Shown in pieces: positions 5,937 through 6,639 of a stretch of DNA of 6,639 nucleotides (positions are counted from its first letter, which is position 1; the number at the start of each line of letters is the position of its first letter). Source of the DNA: Candidatus Rifleibacteriota bacterium (GTDB lineage: Bacteria > Riflebacteria > Ozemobacteria > Ozemobacterales > Ozemobacteraceae); assembly GCA_022704885.1 (NCBI GenBank), contig JAKJFO010000018.1, forward strand, positions 1-6,639, written 5' to 3'. Under the pieces are notes generated by a model. That model was not told the DNA's origin. It searched no databases and saw only the letters and a list, made by a program, of their open reading frames with translations. The translations under genes were made by a program, and so were the position numbers.

Positions 5937-5961
5937 GATTGTATAAAAGCAGGAGAACGGT

Positions 5962-6465
5962 GTGTCGGAAGAAATCAACTGCGCAACCTGTGGCTATGCC
6001 AACAACAGAGACTTCAGCTTCTGTCGTCGCTGCGGAGCGCTGCTTGAAGAATACAGCACAGAGCCAGAACAGAAGCTTGAACTGGCACTTAGCGTTCCGC
6101 TGATCAAGCGAATTCCCAGCCTTATCGAAGTGATGATCGGCCTCGCCATTCTGGGAGTTCTGGCGGCTATTGCCATACCATCGCATCGCCCGGTTCGCGG
6201 CAGACATTCCCGGGCCAAGGCCTGTTTTGCCAATCAACGGGTTATTCTCGGAGCCGTCGAAATGTACAACATGGACAAAAACGAGATGCTGTGCCACGTT
6301 GACGAGGTGGCTATAGACATGCTCCTGGAGGGCCGCTATCTCAAAGCCAGGCCAAACTGCCCGAGCAACGGCATATACCATTCTACTGGCGACCTCAGTA
6401 AGGATGGTACTATCAGCTGCAGCATCCACGGAAACCCCGATAACCCACAGAATATGGACTCTTAA
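5962..6465 (+). CDS. Zinc-ribbon protein with a type IV pilin-like membrane helix and Cys-rich C-terminal domain
   Basis: The 167-residue protein starts at GTG 5962, supported by AGGAG at 5951-5955. Residues 7-24 form a zinc ribbon (C7-x2-C10-x10-C21-x2-C24). Residues 52-73 (PSLIEVMIGLAILGVLAAIA) form a hydrophobic helix that strongly resembles the N-terminal helix of type IV pilins and pseudopilins, including the Glu at mature position 5 (E56). The usual Gly before the cleavage point is Ile51 here, and about 50 residues precede the helix, so prepilin-peptidase cleavage is doubtful and the zinc ribbon would stay in the cytoplasm. The outer part (about 85-160) has C88, C111, C133 (CPSNG) and C153 (CSIHG), as in many small pseudopilin-like proteins of environmental anaerobes. 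It lies in a new transcription unit after the hydrogenase terminator, and no functional link to the hydrogenase is visible. The exact role is unknown. Confidence 0.85.
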   Translation: MSEEINCATCGYANNRDFSFCRRCGALLEEYSTEPEQKLELALSVPLIKRIPSLIEVMIGLAILGVLAAIAIPSHRPVRGRHSRAKACFANQRVILGAVEMYNMDKNEMLCHVDEVAIDMLLEGRYLKARPNCPSNGIYHSTGDLSKDGTISCSIHGNPDNPQNMDS

Positions 6466-6476
6466 CAAGTTTAGCG

Positions 6477-6639
6477 ATGAGCATGTCAGAAAGCGCAAAA
6501 CAAAGATGGGAAGAAACCGAGCGATTGCTCAGCCGTTTCGAGAACCCACGCACGGGAAAACCCGGGCCTGGTGACGTTCTCAGGCTTGGCGAACTATATA
6601 CCGAGCTTATTTCAGACCTCAACAAACTGGCGGTTTCGG
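6477..6639 (+). CDS. 5' end of a protein, possibly SpoIIM-like; cut by the window edge
   Basis: An open frame from ATG 6477 runs through the right edge for 54 full codons. A second ATG at 6483 is an equally possible start; neither has a clear ribosome binding site, so translation may depend on the gene ending 11 bases upstream. The visible sequence is helical and charged: a QRWEETERLL stretch is followed by DVLRLGELYTELISDLNKLA. A Trp-plus-LL segment followed by an L-x-x-LY-x-x-x-x-x-DL segment resembles the soluble N-terminus of SpoIIM/DUF95 membrane proteins, which occur well beyond spore formers. The membrane part would lie outside the window. The coding call is fairly safe; the family is a guess from a short stretch. 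Confidence 0.6.
   Translation, partial: MSMSESAKQRWEETERLLSRFENPRTGKPGPGDVLRLGELYTELISDLNKLAVS

Noticed and set aside
5942..5947. TATAAA as the -10 of the zinc-ribbon gene
   Set aside because: No -35-like hexamer at 16-18 bases upstream, and transcription would start on top of the ribosome binding site.
4779..5978. A 399-codon open frame on the minus strand opposite hydA
   Set aside because: It lies antisense to a gene with every expected hydrogenase motif, has no recognisable domain and follows from the codon bias of hydA.

Overview
The window looks like a chromosomal segment of an anaerobic, hydrogen-metabolising Gram-negative-type bacterium. It carries a complete three-gene NADH-linked [FeFe]-hydrogenase (NuoE-like, NuoF-like and catalytic subunits) next to two-component signalling genes, followed by an unrelated membrane/pilin-like gene. 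A pilin-like protein with an N-terminal zinc ribbon and a Cys-rich, CPSNG-type C-terminal region reminds me of proteins that are abundant in Candidatus Riflebacteria and some other environmental anaerobes. That taxonomic guess rests on memory and is weak. Codon use is similar across all genes, so nothing marks one block as recently acquired.

Layout. Bases 1-334 hold the end of a single-domain response regulator (REC) gene that appears broken by a small out-of-frame deletion near its 3' end. Bases 337-1479 encode a soluble REC-histidine kinase. Bases 1480-1813 are non-coding: a 19-bp-arm inverted repeat lies just after the kinase gene, then an AT-rich control region with up to four sites resembling the operator of the NADH/NAD+-sensing repressor Rex (or a CRP/FNR-type site). 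Bases 1814-5858 form a tight operon: a second single-domain response regulator, then hydC, hydB and hydA with gaps of 20, -4 and 15 bases. A strong intrinsic terminator follows at 5871-5901. A new transcription unit starts around 5907 with a GTG-started zinc-ribbon/pilin-like membrane protein. The 5' end of another gene (possibly SpoIIM-like) runs off the right edge.

How the genes may work together. HydC and HydB would pass electrons between NAD(H) and HydA, which makes or uses H2. HydB lacks the extra Fe-S domains found in classical electron-bifurcating HydB proteins, so the enzyme may be a simpler NADH-dependent hydrogenase. Rex-like sites would couple expression to the NADH/NAD+ ratio. The kinase and the two REC-only proteins form a phosphorelay-like set without any DNA-binding output domain. 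This raises the inference, not proven here, that phosphorylation acts on the hydrogenase or another partner by protein-protein contact. No hydrogenase maturase genes (hydE, hydF, hydG) are in the window.
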